Shown here piece after piece: positions 43,367 through 52,421 of a DNA stretch of 64,000 nucleotides; within the stretch, counting starts at the first letter, position 1, and each line of letters opens with the position of its first letter. Origin of the DNA: Betaproteobacteria bacterium (GTDB lineage Bacteria; Pseudomonadota; Gammaproteobacteria; Burkholderiales; Usitatibacteraceae); contig JAEUMY010000010.1 in assembly GCA_016791265.1 (NCBI GenBank), positions 186,001 to 250,000 on the forward strand, in the 5' to 3' direction. The notes beneath the pieces were generated by a model. That model was not told the origin of the DNA, did not search any database, and worked only from the letters and a program-made list of their open reading frames with translations. The translations under genes were made by a program, and so were the position numbers.

Positions 43367-44664
43367 GGTGTGTTCTCCCCTGATTGGGCAGCGGCATCAG
43401 ACACCGGGCCAGCGACCGGCACGGTGAGCGTCGTGGCAACCCCGGACGGAAAATTCGATGCAATGGCGAAACTGGCCTTGCCGTCATAGAGCAGGTTCAG
43501 CCGCTCACGCACATTCTTGAGGCCAATGCCCGTGCCCGAGGTCGCTTTGCCGCTGTCCAGGCCGCAGCCGTCGTCGGCGACGGTGACGATCAATTGCTTC
43601 GGTGCTGCCGGATCGTCGGCCCGCGCCAGCACCCAGATGGTGCCACCCTCGGGCTTCGGTTCCAGCCCGTGCTTGATCGCGTTTTCCACCAGCGTCTGCA
43701 GCATCATGGTCGGAAAGGGCATCTTCTCCAGCGCGGCGGGAATGTCGAAATGCAGCTTCAACCTGTCACCCATGCGGATCTGCAGGATGTCGAGATAGGC
43801 GCGGGCGCGCACCACTTCCTCGCCCAGCGTGGACGGCGCATCCTCGGTGCGCGGCAGGGAGTTGCGCAGATAGAGAATCAGATTGTCCAGCATGGCCTCA
43901 GCCTTGGCCGGGTCGCTCTGGATGAGGTACTTGGCGCTGCCCAGCGTGTTGTAGAGAAAGTGCGGCTCGACTTGTGCGGACAGCAATCCCAACTTGGCCA
44001 CGGCCAGCTCCTTCTCGGTGGCGGTTTCCTTGTTCACCGCCTGCTCGCCGCGGCGCTGCGCGCCGATGCGCTGGGTGATGGCGCGGGTGATGAATTCGGC
44101 ATTGACCAGATTGGTGCCGTCATCGAAGAGGAACCAGTCTGTCCAGGCGCCGCCTTCCGGCTCGCACACCAGTGTCATGCTGACCACGCCTTCCTTGGGC
44201 ACCAGCACGGCCATGACGTCGTTGTGATCCGATCCCAGCCAGCGCGGCAGGCGATGCCAGAGCGGCAGGCGGGTGAGATCCTCGCCCATGCGCGGCACGC
44301 GGGCGTTGATCTGTCGTCCGCCCGGCTGCACCACCACATCGCGCACATTGGGCAGCTCGCGAAAAGCCGACTCGACAATCACCGCGGCGACCGTGGACTC
44401 GAACGGAATCTCGATCTGGCGCACCTGACGATTGGCCAGGTGCAGCCGGTCCACTTCCCCGGCGAGCAGCTTGACCCGGCGGTAGTGCCACACGCCGGCC
44501 GACAGGAAGAACGCCAACAGGACGAACCAACCGGCCACCAGCAACCCGGGCACGCCCCGGCTGCTGACCGAATCCCACATCCAGACAAAGAGCAGGAAGG
44601 CGGCCGCCCAGGTGAGGACGATGCGGCCAAAGAATCTTAGAGCGGTTTTGACAGGTGTTGCCAT
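43363..44664 (-). CDS. LytS-type sensor histidine kinase
   Basis: 433 aa. Two N-terminal membrane helices (about 10-32 and 40-57), a cytoplasmic or linker sensor of about 150 residues, the phosphorylation helix LLSAQVEPHFLYNTLGSAKYLIQSDP (PHFLYN, His near residue 238), and a HATPase_c domain with LVENAIKHGLEP (N box), ADDGCGLDSGK (G1) and GTGIGLKNVRERL (G2). It partners the LytTR regulator that overlaps it. The signal sensed is unknown. Confidence 0.92.
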   Translation of the reverse strand: MATPVKTALRFFGRIVLTWAAAFLLFVWMWDSVSSRGVPGLLVAGWFVLLAFFLSAGVWHYRRVKLLAGEVDRLHLANRQVRQIEIPFESTVAAVIVESAFRELPNVRDVVVQPGGRQINARVPRMGEDLTRLPLWHRLPRWLGSDHNDVMAVLVPKEGVVSMTLVCEPEGGAWTDWFLFDDGTNLVNAEFITRAITQRIGAQRRGEQAVNKETATEKELAVAKLGLLSAQVEPHFLYNTLGSAKYLIQSDPAKAEAMLDNLILYLRNSLPRTEDAPSTLGEEVVRARAYLDILQIRMGDRLKLHFDIPAALEKMPFPTMMLQTLVENAIKHGLEPKPEGGTIWVLARADDPAAPKQLIVTVADDGCGLDSGKATSGTGIGLKNVRERLNLLYDGKASFAIASNFPSGVATTLTVPVAGPVSDAAAQSGENTP

Positions 44665-44796
44665 GGTTGCGGGCGTCTTGCGGATTGATCTGGTGGCAAG
44701 ACTACCAGCCCGACGGCCATTGTCAGCCCGGCTGCGACAGGCCGGGGTAAGCGGGGATGAGATGGGGATGGAGGGAACGGGAGAGGGAACGCCGGG

Positions 44797-44808
44797 GCGA
44801 ATATTCGC
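44797..44808. repeat. GCGAATATTCGC palindrome, exact, first of pair
   Basis: Exact copy, left arm of the 44796-44829 hairpin. Confidence 0.9.
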
Positions 44809-44816
44809 GACGTATC

Positions 44817-44828
44817 GCGAATATTCGC
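44817..44828. repeat. GCGAATATTCGC palindrome, exact, second of pair
   Basis: Exact copy, right arm of the 44796-44829 hairpin, 45 bases past the stop at 44874. Confidence 0.9.
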
Positions 44829-44873
44829 CGCAGCTGCGGAGGCGCTAGCCGTCCGCGATGACGCCTGGCCAGC

Positions 44874-45236
44874 TCAGAAATTGCAGGTCATGGTCTTGTT
44901 GACCCGTGCATTCACCCAGCTCATGTCGATGGTGCGCAGGAAGTTGTGCCAGCCGTTCGGCCCGTAGAAGCGGAAGCGGCCGTTATCGTTGGTGACCGCC
45001 AGCGTCTGGCCGCCGAGCTTCACCGAGCGCACACACTGTTGAATGGCCGTGAACCAGCGTTGCTGGTCGTTGCCGCTGCCATAGAAAAAACTCGGATTGA
45101 CGATCACCAGGACCATGTCACTGCCCTGGTAGCGCACATGGGCGACGCGATACTGGCTGGTGACAGCCTGGGCATCAGCGATGGCGCCCAGACACAAGCT
45201 CAGAGACAGCACTACGGCGGACAGTGCGGCTTTCAT
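44874..45236 (-). CDS. small secreted hypothetical protein
   Basis: 120 aa. Signal peptide to about residue 23 (AIADAQA). The mature part (SQYRVAHVRYQGSDMVLVIVNPSFFYGSGNDQQRWFTAIQQCV) has two cysteines, likely a disulfide, and reads as a compact alpha/beta domain ending NKTMTCNF. No family recognised. It could be co-transcribed with the kinase operon downstream, across the paired palindromes. Confidence 0.72.
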   Translation of the reverse strand: MKAALSAVVLSLSLCLGAIADAQAVTSQYRVAHVRYQGSDMVLVIVNPSFFYGSGNDQQRWFTAIQQCVRSVKLGGQTLAVTNDNGRFRFYGPNGWHNFLRTIDMSWVNARVNKTMTCNF

Positions 45237-45463
45237 GGTTGGTTCCCCCTGTGGTCGTGTTCTTATGTTTAGGCAGCGAACATCATAATGCCGCGCCGGA
45301 ATGCCGCATAGGCCTGACCACTGGGTGCCCGAAAACGACGGTCAATGGGCGTGGAAGAGATGCGGGAGGCGCCTAGCGTGCCTGCGGCGAGCCCGACTTC
45401 GAAGTCATCCGGCTCAATTCAGTGCGCGTCGCCCTCCGACCACAAGCGATCGCGCAGACACAT

Positions 45464-46258
45464 TCAGTCCTTTCTGATTCGATAGCTCACCCGGATGCAG
45501 GATCGCCAGATCTTGTCCCTCTGATCGAGCAGGATTGGAAAAGTCGCCACCTTGACGCCTTCCTCGGCCGCATCGGCATACATCATCTCCAGTCGGCTCG
45601 ACACATGACCCCATTCGAGATCGACCGCGGTTGTCTTGATCTTCGCAGGCAAACCGGTGTTCCCATCGACGTCGATCGCGACTGCCACCTCGGCACCCAC
45701 GCCCGATCTCCTGCCGGCCCGGGGAAAGCTGTCCCGCATCGATTCAAGCAACACTGACAGCCGGGAAGACGGCGGCGTCAGGTTCGGCATCCACGGCGCC
45801 TCTTTTGGCTTGGAAGCGCTGACCATCGGGCGGCTGCCATCCATCTCGAAGTAAATGCGCAGCCATCCCACCGACTCTCTGGTCTCGCAATTCTTGTCGA
45901 GTTCCTTGCGAAACGCCCAGCGCGGCAGGACCTCGCGGACAGCGGCCACAAACTCAGGCTGATCCGGTGTCGACCCAATCTGCAGGATTTCCAGGAGTTC
46001 GCCTCTCGGAGAAATTCTCAGGCGCGCATCAACGGTGCCCGTCACGCGCGCGGCGGCGAGCGTGGCTGGATAGGCTGGCGGCACAACCAGCCTATGTGCC
46101 AGCCAGACCTCCTCGTCGGCTTTGCTCGGGATGACTTTTTCGTTTTCACTCGCAGGCGGTGTCGGCGCCTTGGGAGACTGATTTGTCGCCGTCACCGAAG
46201 CGGATGGCACCAGCAAAGCGAGCGTCGCAAGCATCGAAAGTCGGGTTCTGGCAGTCAT
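45464..46258 (-). CDS. TonB C-terminal-like secreted protein
   Basis: 264 aa. Signal peptide to about residue 24 and a Pro/Ser-rich linker. The segment VVPPAYPATLAAARVTGTVDARLRISPRGELLEILQIGSTP followed by FVAAVREVLPRWAFRKE matches the TonB C-terminal fold (P-x-Y-P ... G-x-V ... V ... W-x-F). There is no N-terminal membrane anchor and no Pro-Lys spacer of true TonB, so it is a periplasmic relative. The C-terminal 110 residues are unassigned. Confidence 0.72.
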   Translation of the reverse strand: MTARTRLSMLATLALLVPSASVTATNQSPKAPTPPASENEKVIPSKADEEVWLAHRLVVPPAYPATLAAARVTGTVDARLRISPRGELLEILQIGSTPDQPEFVAAVREVLPRWAFRKELDKNCETRESVGWLRIYFEMDGSRPMVSASKPKEAPWMPNLTPPSSRLSVLLESMRDSFPRAGRRSGVGAEVAVAIDVDGNTGLPAKIKTTAVDLEWGHVSSRLEMMYADAAEEGVKVATFPILLDQRDKIWRSCIRVSYRIRKD

Positions 46259-46343
46259 GGAATCATGGCCGAGTAGTGTGGACAGCGCATTGTTCCAGAA
46301 CGATGCTCACTCCGCCCCATCATGCTTGATGGGGAAGTCACCG

Positions 46344-46355
46344 ACGAATATTCGC
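46344..46355. repeat. palindrome variant ACGAATATTCGC
   Basis: One mismatch; 10 bases past the stop of the polysaccharide deacetylase gene (minus strand). Confidence 0.6.
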
Positions 46356-46365
46356 CAACCGAGCC

Positions 46366-47289
46366 TCAATACCCCAGTTTCTTCAGCGCCTGCATCTCGA
46401 ACTCACCGTCGTCGACCAGCCGTTCCCAGCCGTCAAACCGGCCCAGCCCCAGGCTCCGCGACATGGATAGGAGCAGACTCTGCCCCGCCGCTGGCCGATC
46501 CGGTTGTAGCGCGTAAATGGGATCGGCGTAGGCCTCTTCCGGGCTCACACCTCGCCAGCCCTTTTGCTTCAACATCGTCAGCGCATCGTCCAGCCACAGA
46601 GCGTTGACGAGGTTGTGGTGGAGCAGCAGCACTTGTGGAATATCCCGGCCTTGAAGTTTCCACGCGAGGTCGCGATAGGCTTGCGCGCGCTGCCAGAGAT
46701 GATCCAGATACAGGCGCTTGATGGGTTCGATATCCGCCTTGGGGTCGCGGGCCAGCACCTCGCGCAGCTTGCTGTCGAACCGCCAGTCGCTGGTGTCCAG
46801 CGTGACGTAGGCGTTGCGGTAGCCCTGCTCCTTCAGGAATGCGCGCATGCCGTCGCGCTTCTCCGGCGTGTTGCCTTCGCGCAAGTAGGTGAAGCGGAAC
46901 CACTTGCGATAACCGGGCAGCTCGCGGATGACCGCGTCGCAGGCGAGGATTTCCTCCTGGTACTTCGCCAGCGTCACGTCCGCCTTGTTCAAGTCCGGAT
47001 GCGTCATGGTGTGATTGCCGATGAAGTGTCCCGCCTCGCCCCAGGCGCGCGCCAGCGCCAGCCCCTCGGGCCGCGCCGCGCCGTTTTGCACGGTGACGAA
47101 GAGCGCGCCCTTCACCTTGTGCTTCGCCAACGCATCGAGCAGCGCGCGATTGCGCTCGGCCGGGGACAAGAGCGGCGTCTCATTCAGGTGCGGACCATCA
47201 TCCAGAGTGACGGCGAAGGACTGAGCGGACGCCACGCCGGCGGCCGGCAGGCAACAGAGAATCAGTGCGGCAAGAAGGCGAGCGATCAT
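46366..47289 (-). CDS. secreted polysaccharide deacetylase (NodB/CE4 family)
   Basis: 307 aa. Signal peptide to about residue 22 (GVASAQS). NodB motifs: TLDDGPH with Asp30-Asp31 and GNHTMTHPD with His93 and His97 for the metal, then RFTYLREGNTP and LLLHHNLVNAL near the end of the barrel. Substrates of the family are chitin, peptidoglycan or acetylated xylan. The ATG at 47289 starts the signal peptide; the frame is open 50 codons upstream, overlapping the cyclase gene. Confidence 0.9.
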   Translation of the reverse strand: MIARLLAALILCCLPAAGVASAQSFAVTLDDGPHLNETPLLSPAERNRALLDALAKHKVKGALFVTVQNGAARPEGLALARAWGEAGHFIGNHTMTHPDLNKADVTLAKYQEEILACDAVIRELPGYRKWFRFTYLREGNTPEKRDGMRAFLKEQGYRNAYVTLDTSDWRFDSKLREVLARDPKADIEPIKRLYLDHLWQRAQAYRDLAWKLQGRDIPQVLLLHHNLVNALWLDDALTMLKQKGWRGVSPEEAYADPIYALQPDRPAAGQSLLLSMSRSLGLGRFDGWERLVDDGEFEMQALKKLGY

Positions 47290-47401
47290 CGGGATGTGTG
47301 GTGAGCGGTGAAAGGAGTGAAAGGCGGAAACGAACGCCACATGAGCAACCGGCGGACCGAACCGAGCGCCTGACCGACGCGATCTGAGATCACCACGGTG
47401 C

Positions 47402-48514
47402 TCAGGAATTCGCCGAATCGACGCGGGCGCTGGCGACAACCACGCGATTGCGTCCTTCCGCCTTCGCCTGATGCAGCGCGCCGTCGGCGGCTTTCAGCAC
47501 GTCGCTCCAGACCTCCTCCACCACGCCGTGGCTGAAGACGCTGGCCACGCCGAGGCTGATGGTGGTCTTGATGATGGGCTGCTTCACCACCGGCACAACA
47601 GCGATGGCGTCGCGCATGCGCTCGGCCAGATGGGACGCCTCAACCGCGTCGGTCTCGGGCAGGATGACCAAGAACTCCTCGCCGCCCCAGCGGCCGATGC
47701 GGTCGGTGGCGCGCAGCGTCGCGGCAAGGTTGTGGGACACGGACTGGATGACGCGGTCGCCGACGGTGTGGCCATAGTTGTCGTTGATGCGCTTGAAGTG
47801 GTCGATGTCGAGCAGGATGACGGAAGTCGGCTTGCCGTTGCGGGCGCTCCGGCGCAACTCGTGCAGCCCGCGCTCATCAAGCGCCCGCCGGTTGTCGATG
47901 CCGGTGAGCGAGTCGGTGCGCGCCTCGCGCGACAACGCCTCCTCCAGCTTGAACGCGCGGCGGTTGGTGATCTCGAAGACCGTGGTGAGCAGAAACCCCA
48001 CCACGAGCGCCATCAACAGAAAGCACCACGCGTTGATGACCACGAAGCGCTCCAGCCCGATGGCGGCCATGATGGCACCCACGATGGCGAGCGGGACGGC
48101 GTTGAGCCAAATGTAGTCGCGGCGGTCGACGGCGATGTAGGGGCTCGCGAGAAACACGGCGACAAGACCCGCGAGGCCGACCAGGAAGCCATCCTTCACC
48201 ACCGCGAGTGCGGCCGCCACGGCCACGGTCGATGCGGCGAAGCGCACCTTGGCGATGGCCGGCGCCCAGTCGCTGCGGCCACACCAACGCTGGAAGAATC
48301 CAGTGCCGAGGATCACCACGACGCCGGCAGACCGCCAGCCCAGCGCCTTCGGCCAGTTGACCGGGTCGACGAACGCGTCCCAGACGCTGAACGCCAGCAC
48401 CAAGAGCGCCACCATCCAGAACGTGGTGACGTTGATGACCGCCAGCGTTTCCCGTCGCTGGGCTTTGAATCGGGCTTCCTGATCCGGGGCAAAGCGTTGG
48501 ACGACGCTCGGCAT
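47402..48514 (-). CDS. GGDEF diguanylate cyclase, membrane-bound
   Basis: 370 aa. Five or six membrane helices in residues 28-180 (MASE-like), a short coiled linker, and the GGDEF domain from about 195. Active site GGEEF at 277-281 is intact, and the product-inhibition I-site RATD (Arg268, Asp271) lies five residues before it. It should make c-di-GMP from two GTP and be feedback-controlled. The signal for the membrane part is unknown. The deacetylase downstream is in the same direction (112 bases apart) and may share its transcript. Confidence 0.93.
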   Translation of the reverse strand: MPSVVQRFAPDQEARFKAQRRETLAVINVTTFWMVALLVLAFSVWDAFVDPVNWPKALGWRSAGVVVILGTGFFQRWCGRSDWAPAIAKVRFAASTVAVAAALAVVKDGFLVGLAGLVAVFLASPYIAVDRRDYIWLNAVPLAIVGAIMAAIGLERFVVINAWCFLLMALVVGFLLTTVFEITNRRAFKLEEALSREARTDSLTGIDNRRALDERGLHELRRSARNGKPTSVILLDIDHFKRINDNYGHTVGDRVIQSVSHNLAATLRATDRIGRWGGEEFLVILPETDAVEASHLAERMRDAIAVVPVVKQPIIKTTISLGVASVFSHGVVEEVWSDVLKAADGALHQAKAEGRNRVVVASARVDSANS

Positions 48515-48679
48515 GGATGTCCTCCGCGCACTGATGTTGTGATTATTCTGGTTCTTGCAGCAGCGCGAGAGTGTACCGCTGGCGCGGCCATCAATGCTGA
48601 ACGGACCGACCAGCGGTCAGGCCGAGACGGCGGTCCTCCCAATCGCTCGCAGGCGTGAGGCGAACACGCAGCGGCGGCA

Positions 48680-48691
48680 GCGAATATTCGC
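48680..48691. repeat. GCGAATATTCGC palindrome, exact
   Basis: Exact copy, 15 bases past the stop of the winged-helix/propeller regulator (minus strand). Confidence 0.9.
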
Positions 48692-48706
48692 ACGCCAACT
48701 GCAACG

Positions 48707-50857
48707 TCAAGGCTTGGTGGTCACCGTTGCCGTCATGAGATCGATGGCCGGCGGTTCCTCGCGCGCAACGATGAACTCGTTTCCCGCCGGATGCACGGCG
48801 AGTCCCCCTCCCAATGTGGACGGCACGACCGCGCTCAAGGTGGAGACTGCATCGCGCTTCAAGTCGTGGCGCTTCAGTCTGCGCGCCGCAGGCGGGCCGT
48901 CGACGAAATACAGTGCGCCCTCCGTCACCGACCAATGGTCATCATGGCTCGCGCCGGTCGGCACGCGTCGCAGTTCACACGTGCGGCCGTCCAGCGTGCA
49001 TACGGTGATGCCCGAGAGGCCGCTCTGGGTGTAGGCCAGGTGGCTCGCGCTCAGCTGCACGTCGCTCACCAGGGGCGTCGGCAGGCGCTCCTGCCGGGTC
49101 GGTGCGGCGAGCGGCGCGCGCCAGAGCCGCATCTGGCGCTCTTCGCGTTCGCCCACATAAAGCCAGCGGCCGTCCCGGCTTTCGCTGGCGAAGCTCACCG
49201 TGTCGCCGACGGGCAGCACGGCCACGGCCCCGTCGGCCAGCGTGATCCGGACCGCCTGCTGCGGCGCCGACTTGTCGCCGGCGGCCGGCATGCGGATCGC
49301 GTAAATCGCTTTGCCGTCCGCACTCCACGTCGGGCGCATGTAGCGATGACTGTCGGGCAGTGGCAGCTTGAGTGCCGCGCCATCACCGCTGGCGACGTAG
49401 ATCGCCTCCATGCCCTCGCGGTTGGACACGAAGGCGATCGACGCTCCGTCCGGCGAGTACGCGGGCTGGCTGGTGTAGCGCGTCGAGGGATGCAGTGGCG
49501 TTGGCGTTGCCGGGTCGTTGCCGCGGATTCGGAACAGATTGGCCTGGAACTGCGCGTTCTCATAGACGAGCCGGCCCGCGACCAGGTCTGGCGCCCGCGC
49601 GCCGCGCGCACCGAGCAGGCGTCCGCTCCCATCCTTCAAGCTCAGCCAGTTCAGCGCGCGAAAGCCGAACCAGTCGGCGGCGACCAGCAGCGCCTTGCCA
49701 TCCGGCACCCATGCGAGGCCGTAGGTGAGTCCGGACAGCGCGCCCACCTTGCGCGCCTCTCCGCCCGCAACGGGAACAAGCCACACCGAGCGCGCGGAAC
49801 TGTTGCCGCGGACGAACGCGATCTGCGCGCCATCGGGGCTGAAGCGGGCCAACGTATCTTCGCCATCTCCGGTGCTCGGCGTGGTCAGCTGGCGGATGTC
49901 GCCCGAGTCGATGGACTGAATCGCGAGCCCGGCGGGAAAACTCTCGCGATGCACCCTTGACCGCACCAGCTGTTTCCCGTCCGGCGAAATATCGATGCGT
50001 GACGGCTCGTTGCGCGCGCAAGGACCGATCTCGCGAATCCCCTCGGCCGACCGGTGGCGGAGCTTGCAGGCGGTGCCCGCCAGCGAGCGATAGATGACCC
50101 CTGCGCCATCGGGCATGAACACCGCGCTCGTCACGTCCTCGCCGGGTTCGCTCAGGACTCGCGGTGCGGGCAGCGTGGAGTCGTGGAGCACCAACTGGGC
50201 GCGGCCGTTCTCGATGAGCGAATACAGCACCCGCTTGCCGTCTGGTGAGAGGCGCGGCCCGATCTCGAGGCCCAGGCTCGCAGTCAGCGGCTTCGCCTCA
50301 CGCAACGCCGCCTCCAGGGACGTCTCCCAATCCAGCGCATCGCGTTTCGATCCGGGCTGCTTCAGCGTGACGATCCATGCGGCGACCGCGACCATGAGTG
50401 TCGCGAGACCGATGGCCATCCACACCGGCCAGTGCGAGCGTCGTCGAACGCCTGCGTGCGCCGTCGTACTGGCACCCCATTCCACTGCCGCGATCAGCCG
50501 ATAGCCGGACTTGGGAATCGTCTCGATGTAGCGCGGGGTCCGCGAATCGTCTCCCAACACCTGACGCAGGTCGGCGATGGCGCGCGACAGCACCTCGTCG
50601 TTGACCATGCGGCGTGACCAGACTTCATCGATCAGGGTTTCACGCGGCACGACCGCGCCCGGCGCTCGCGCGAGCCGAACCAGGAGCGACATCAGCCGGG
50701 GTTCGATGCGCACGACCTTGCCGCCGGCCGCCAGCAACTCGTTAGCCGCCACATTGAGCGCGAAGTCGCCCACCTTGCGCGGCTCGCCGGAGGGCGATTC
50801 GGCCGGTGCGGGCGGCGCCGCGCTGGTCAACTGTGTCGGAGGCTGTGTGGGACTCAT
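48707..50857 (-). CDS. winged-helix transmembrane regulator with periplasmic TolB/PD40 propeller (CadC-like)
   Basis: 716 aa. An OmpR/PhoB-type winged helix near residues 30-125 (FALNVAANELLAAGGKVVRIEPRLMSLLVRLARAPGAVVPRETLIDEVW ... YIETIPKSGYRLIA), one membrane helix (VWMAIGLATLMVAVAAWIVTL, about 148-168), then a long C-terminal beta-propeller with repeated strands (RLSPDGKRVLYSL, VFMPDGAGVIYRSL, RFSPDGAQIAFVRGN, YSPDGASIAFVSNREG). This is a one-component sensor: periplasm outside, DNA binding inside. It diverges from a secreted propeller gene it may control. Confidence 0.88.
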   Translation of the reverse strand: MSPTQPPTQLTSAAPPAPAESPSGEPRKVGDFALNVAANELLAAGGKVVRIEPRLMSLLVRLARAPGAVVPRETLIDEVWSRRMVNDEVLSRAIADLRQVLGDDSRTPRYIETIPKSGYRLIAAVEWGASTTAHAGVRRRSHWPVWMAIGLATLMVAVAAWIVTLKQPGSKRDALDWETSLEAALREAKPLTASLGLEIGPRLSPDGKRVLYSLIENGRAQLVLHDSTLPAPRVLSEPGEDVTSAVFMPDGAGVIYRSLAGTACKLRHRSAEGIREIGPCARNEPSRIDISPDGKQLVRSRVHRESFPAGLAIQSIDSGDIRQLTTPSTGDGEDTLARFSPDGAQIAFVRGNSSARSVWLVPVAGGEARKVGALSGLTYGLAWVPDGKALLVAADWFGFRALNWLSLKDGSGRLLGARGARAPDLVAGRLVYENAQFQANLFRIRGNDPATPTPLHPSTRYTSQPAYSPDGASIAFVSNREGMEAIYVASGDGAALKLPLPDSHRYMRPTWSADGKAIYAIRMPAAGDKSAPQQAVRITLADGAVAVLPVGDTVSFASESRDGRWLYVGEREERQMRLWRAPLAAPTRQERLPTPLVSDVQLSASHLAYTQSGLSGITVCTLDGRTCELRRVPTGASHDDHWSVTEGALYFVDGPPAARRLKRHDLKRDAVSTLSAVVPSTLGGGLAVHPAGNEFIVAREEPPAIDLMTATVTTKP

Positions 50858-50984
50858 GCTTTGCGAATCAATGACTTGAGCAAAGCGAAGGATATCCGGA
50901 AACAAAAGAGAGGACTTCTTCAGGCCGTCACCCGACGGTTTTCCGAGACTCGTGCCTCTCGCAACCCTCCCACCGGAGCCCAAC

Positions 50985-52343
50985 ATGATCCAGATGTCCC
51001 GCACCACTTTCCAAAGGTTCGCCCGCGCCGTGTTGACCACGCTGCTGGCCACGGCCGCCCTCGATGCATCCGCCCAAAGCAGCTGTGGCGGCAAGCTGCT
51101 GGTCAGCGGCTATTTCAGCAACAACGTTCACATTTACGACGCCTGCACCGGCGCGCACCTGCGCAACCTCGATACCGCCAACCGCATCAACGGTGCGCAA
51201 GCGATCCGCTTGGGACCCGATGGCGCGTTGCATCTGGTGAGCGAAAACACCTCGCGCATCCTGCGCTACCGCGCCGACAACTTCGAGTTCCTGGGCGAAT
51301 TCATCGCCGTCGCCAACGGCACCGCGCCGACCGGCCTCACCTTCGGCCCCGGCGGCGAGGTCTACGTCGGGGGCTACAGCAGCGACGACGTGAAGCGCTA
51401 TGACGCGAATGGCAAAAACCCGACGCGTGCCGTGACCGCCAACGCCTCCGGCGTGAACGGCCCGGACAACGGCCTGCTCTATGCGCCGGACGGCAAGCTC
51501 TACGTGCCCGGCTACGATTCCAACAGCATCATCCGTCTCGACCCCGCGACCGGCGCCACGTCCGTCGCCATCGCGGCCCAGGCCAATGGGCTGCGCGGCA
51601 GTCGCGGCATCCTCGCCGACCGCGACAACCAGCATCTGTGGATCACCGGCGAATTGTCCGGCCAGCTCCTGAAATACAACATGGCGAGCGGCAGCGTGCA
51701 GGTCGTCGCCAGCGGCCTGAATCGCCCCACCGGCATCGAGTACGGGCTCAACAATGAGTTGCTGCTGATCACCGGCGAGGCCGTGCGCAGCGTGAATCCC
51801 GCCACCGGCGCGCTGGGCAACACCATCGTGCCGACCGGCACTGGCGGATTGAATGGACCGACCTTCGTGCTGCTGCTGCGCAACGAGCAAGCCAAACCAC
51901 CGATCGACACCGCCCAGGTCGGCTCGCAGTACTGGCTCACCGGCGCCACCACGATGAGCGGCAACGCGCTCGACTTTGGCGACATGCAAAGCGCCACCGG
52001 CGCGTTGTTCGGCACGAGCTTCGCGGCGACCGATGTGCAGCGCAAACGCTGGGGGCGGATGCGCATCGAGTTCACCAGCTGCACCACCGCCAACTTCACC
52101 TGGCAGTCCGACGAGACCAACTCCGCCGGCTTCGGCAACGGCGGCTACGCGTTGAGCCGCATCGTCAACAACGAAGCCACGGCGCGCTGCCAGCAACAGG
52201 GCTTCGCCGCCGCCGACAAGTCATGGATCGTCGGCACCTGGTGGGGTGGTGAGTCACGCTCCGGCGAAGGCATTCTCATCGACCACCGCGCCAGCGACGG
52301 CCTCACCTTCGCTGCCTGGTTCACGTTCCGCACGACGCGCTGA
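50985..52343 (+). CDS. secreted NHL/SMP-30-like beta-propeller protein
   Basis: 452 aa. Signal peptide to about residue 31 (ALDASAQ). Residues 35-300 form a propeller of short blades: GKLLVSGYFSNNVHIYDACTG, AIRLGPDGALHLVSENTSRILRYR, GLTFGPGGEVYVGGYSSDDVKRYDANG, LLYAPDGKLYVPGYDSNSIIRLDPATG, HLWITGELSGQLLKYNMASG. The C-terminal 150 residues (YWLTGATTMSGNALDFGDM ... GESRSGEGILIDHRAS) are a separate beta-rich domain seen in other exported proteins. GGAG before the ATG fixes the start. Confidence 0.8.
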   Translation: MIQMSRTTFQRFARAVLTTLLATAALDASAQSSCGGKLLVSGYFSNNVHIYDACTGAHLRNLDTANRINGAQAIRLGPDGALHLVSENTSRILRYRADNFEFLGEFIAVANGTAPTGLTFGPGGEVYVGGYSSDDVKRYDANGKNPTRAVTANASGVNGPDNGLLYAPDGKLYVPGYDSNSIIRLDPATGATSVAIAAQANGLRGSRGILADRDNQHLWITGELSGQLLKYNMASGSVQVVASGLNRPTGIEYGLNNELLLITGEAVRSVNPATGALGNTIVPTGTGGLNGPTFVLLLRNEQAKPPIDTAQVGSQYWLTGATTMSGNALDFGDMQSATGALFGTSFAATDVQRKRWGRMRIEFTSCTTANFTWQSDETNSAGFGNGGYALSRIVNNEATARCQQQGFAAADKSWIVGTWWGGESRSGEGILIDHRASDGLTFAAWFTFRTTR

Positions 52344-52362
52344 AGCGTCAACGCAATCACAT

Positions 52363-52374
52363 GCGAATATTCGC
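52363..52374. repeat. GCGAATATTCGC palindrome, exact
   Basis: Exact copy, 16-bp palindrome with flanks (ATGC...GCAT), 19 bases past the secreted propeller's stop and between convergent genes. Confidence 0.9.
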
Positions 52375-52421
52375 ATCAGCGCGCAGCGAACTTGAACTCC
52401 ACCTCCGAGTGTCAGAGGCGC

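Larger units (their letters stand above)
44796..44829. repeat. paired palindromes forming one long hairpin
   Basis: Two exact cores (44797-44808 and 44817-44828) in inverted arrangement: a 15-base arm, a 4-base loop CGTA, then its perfect complement. It lies between the small secreted protein gene (stop at 44874, minus) and the kinase start (44664). Confidence 0.9.
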
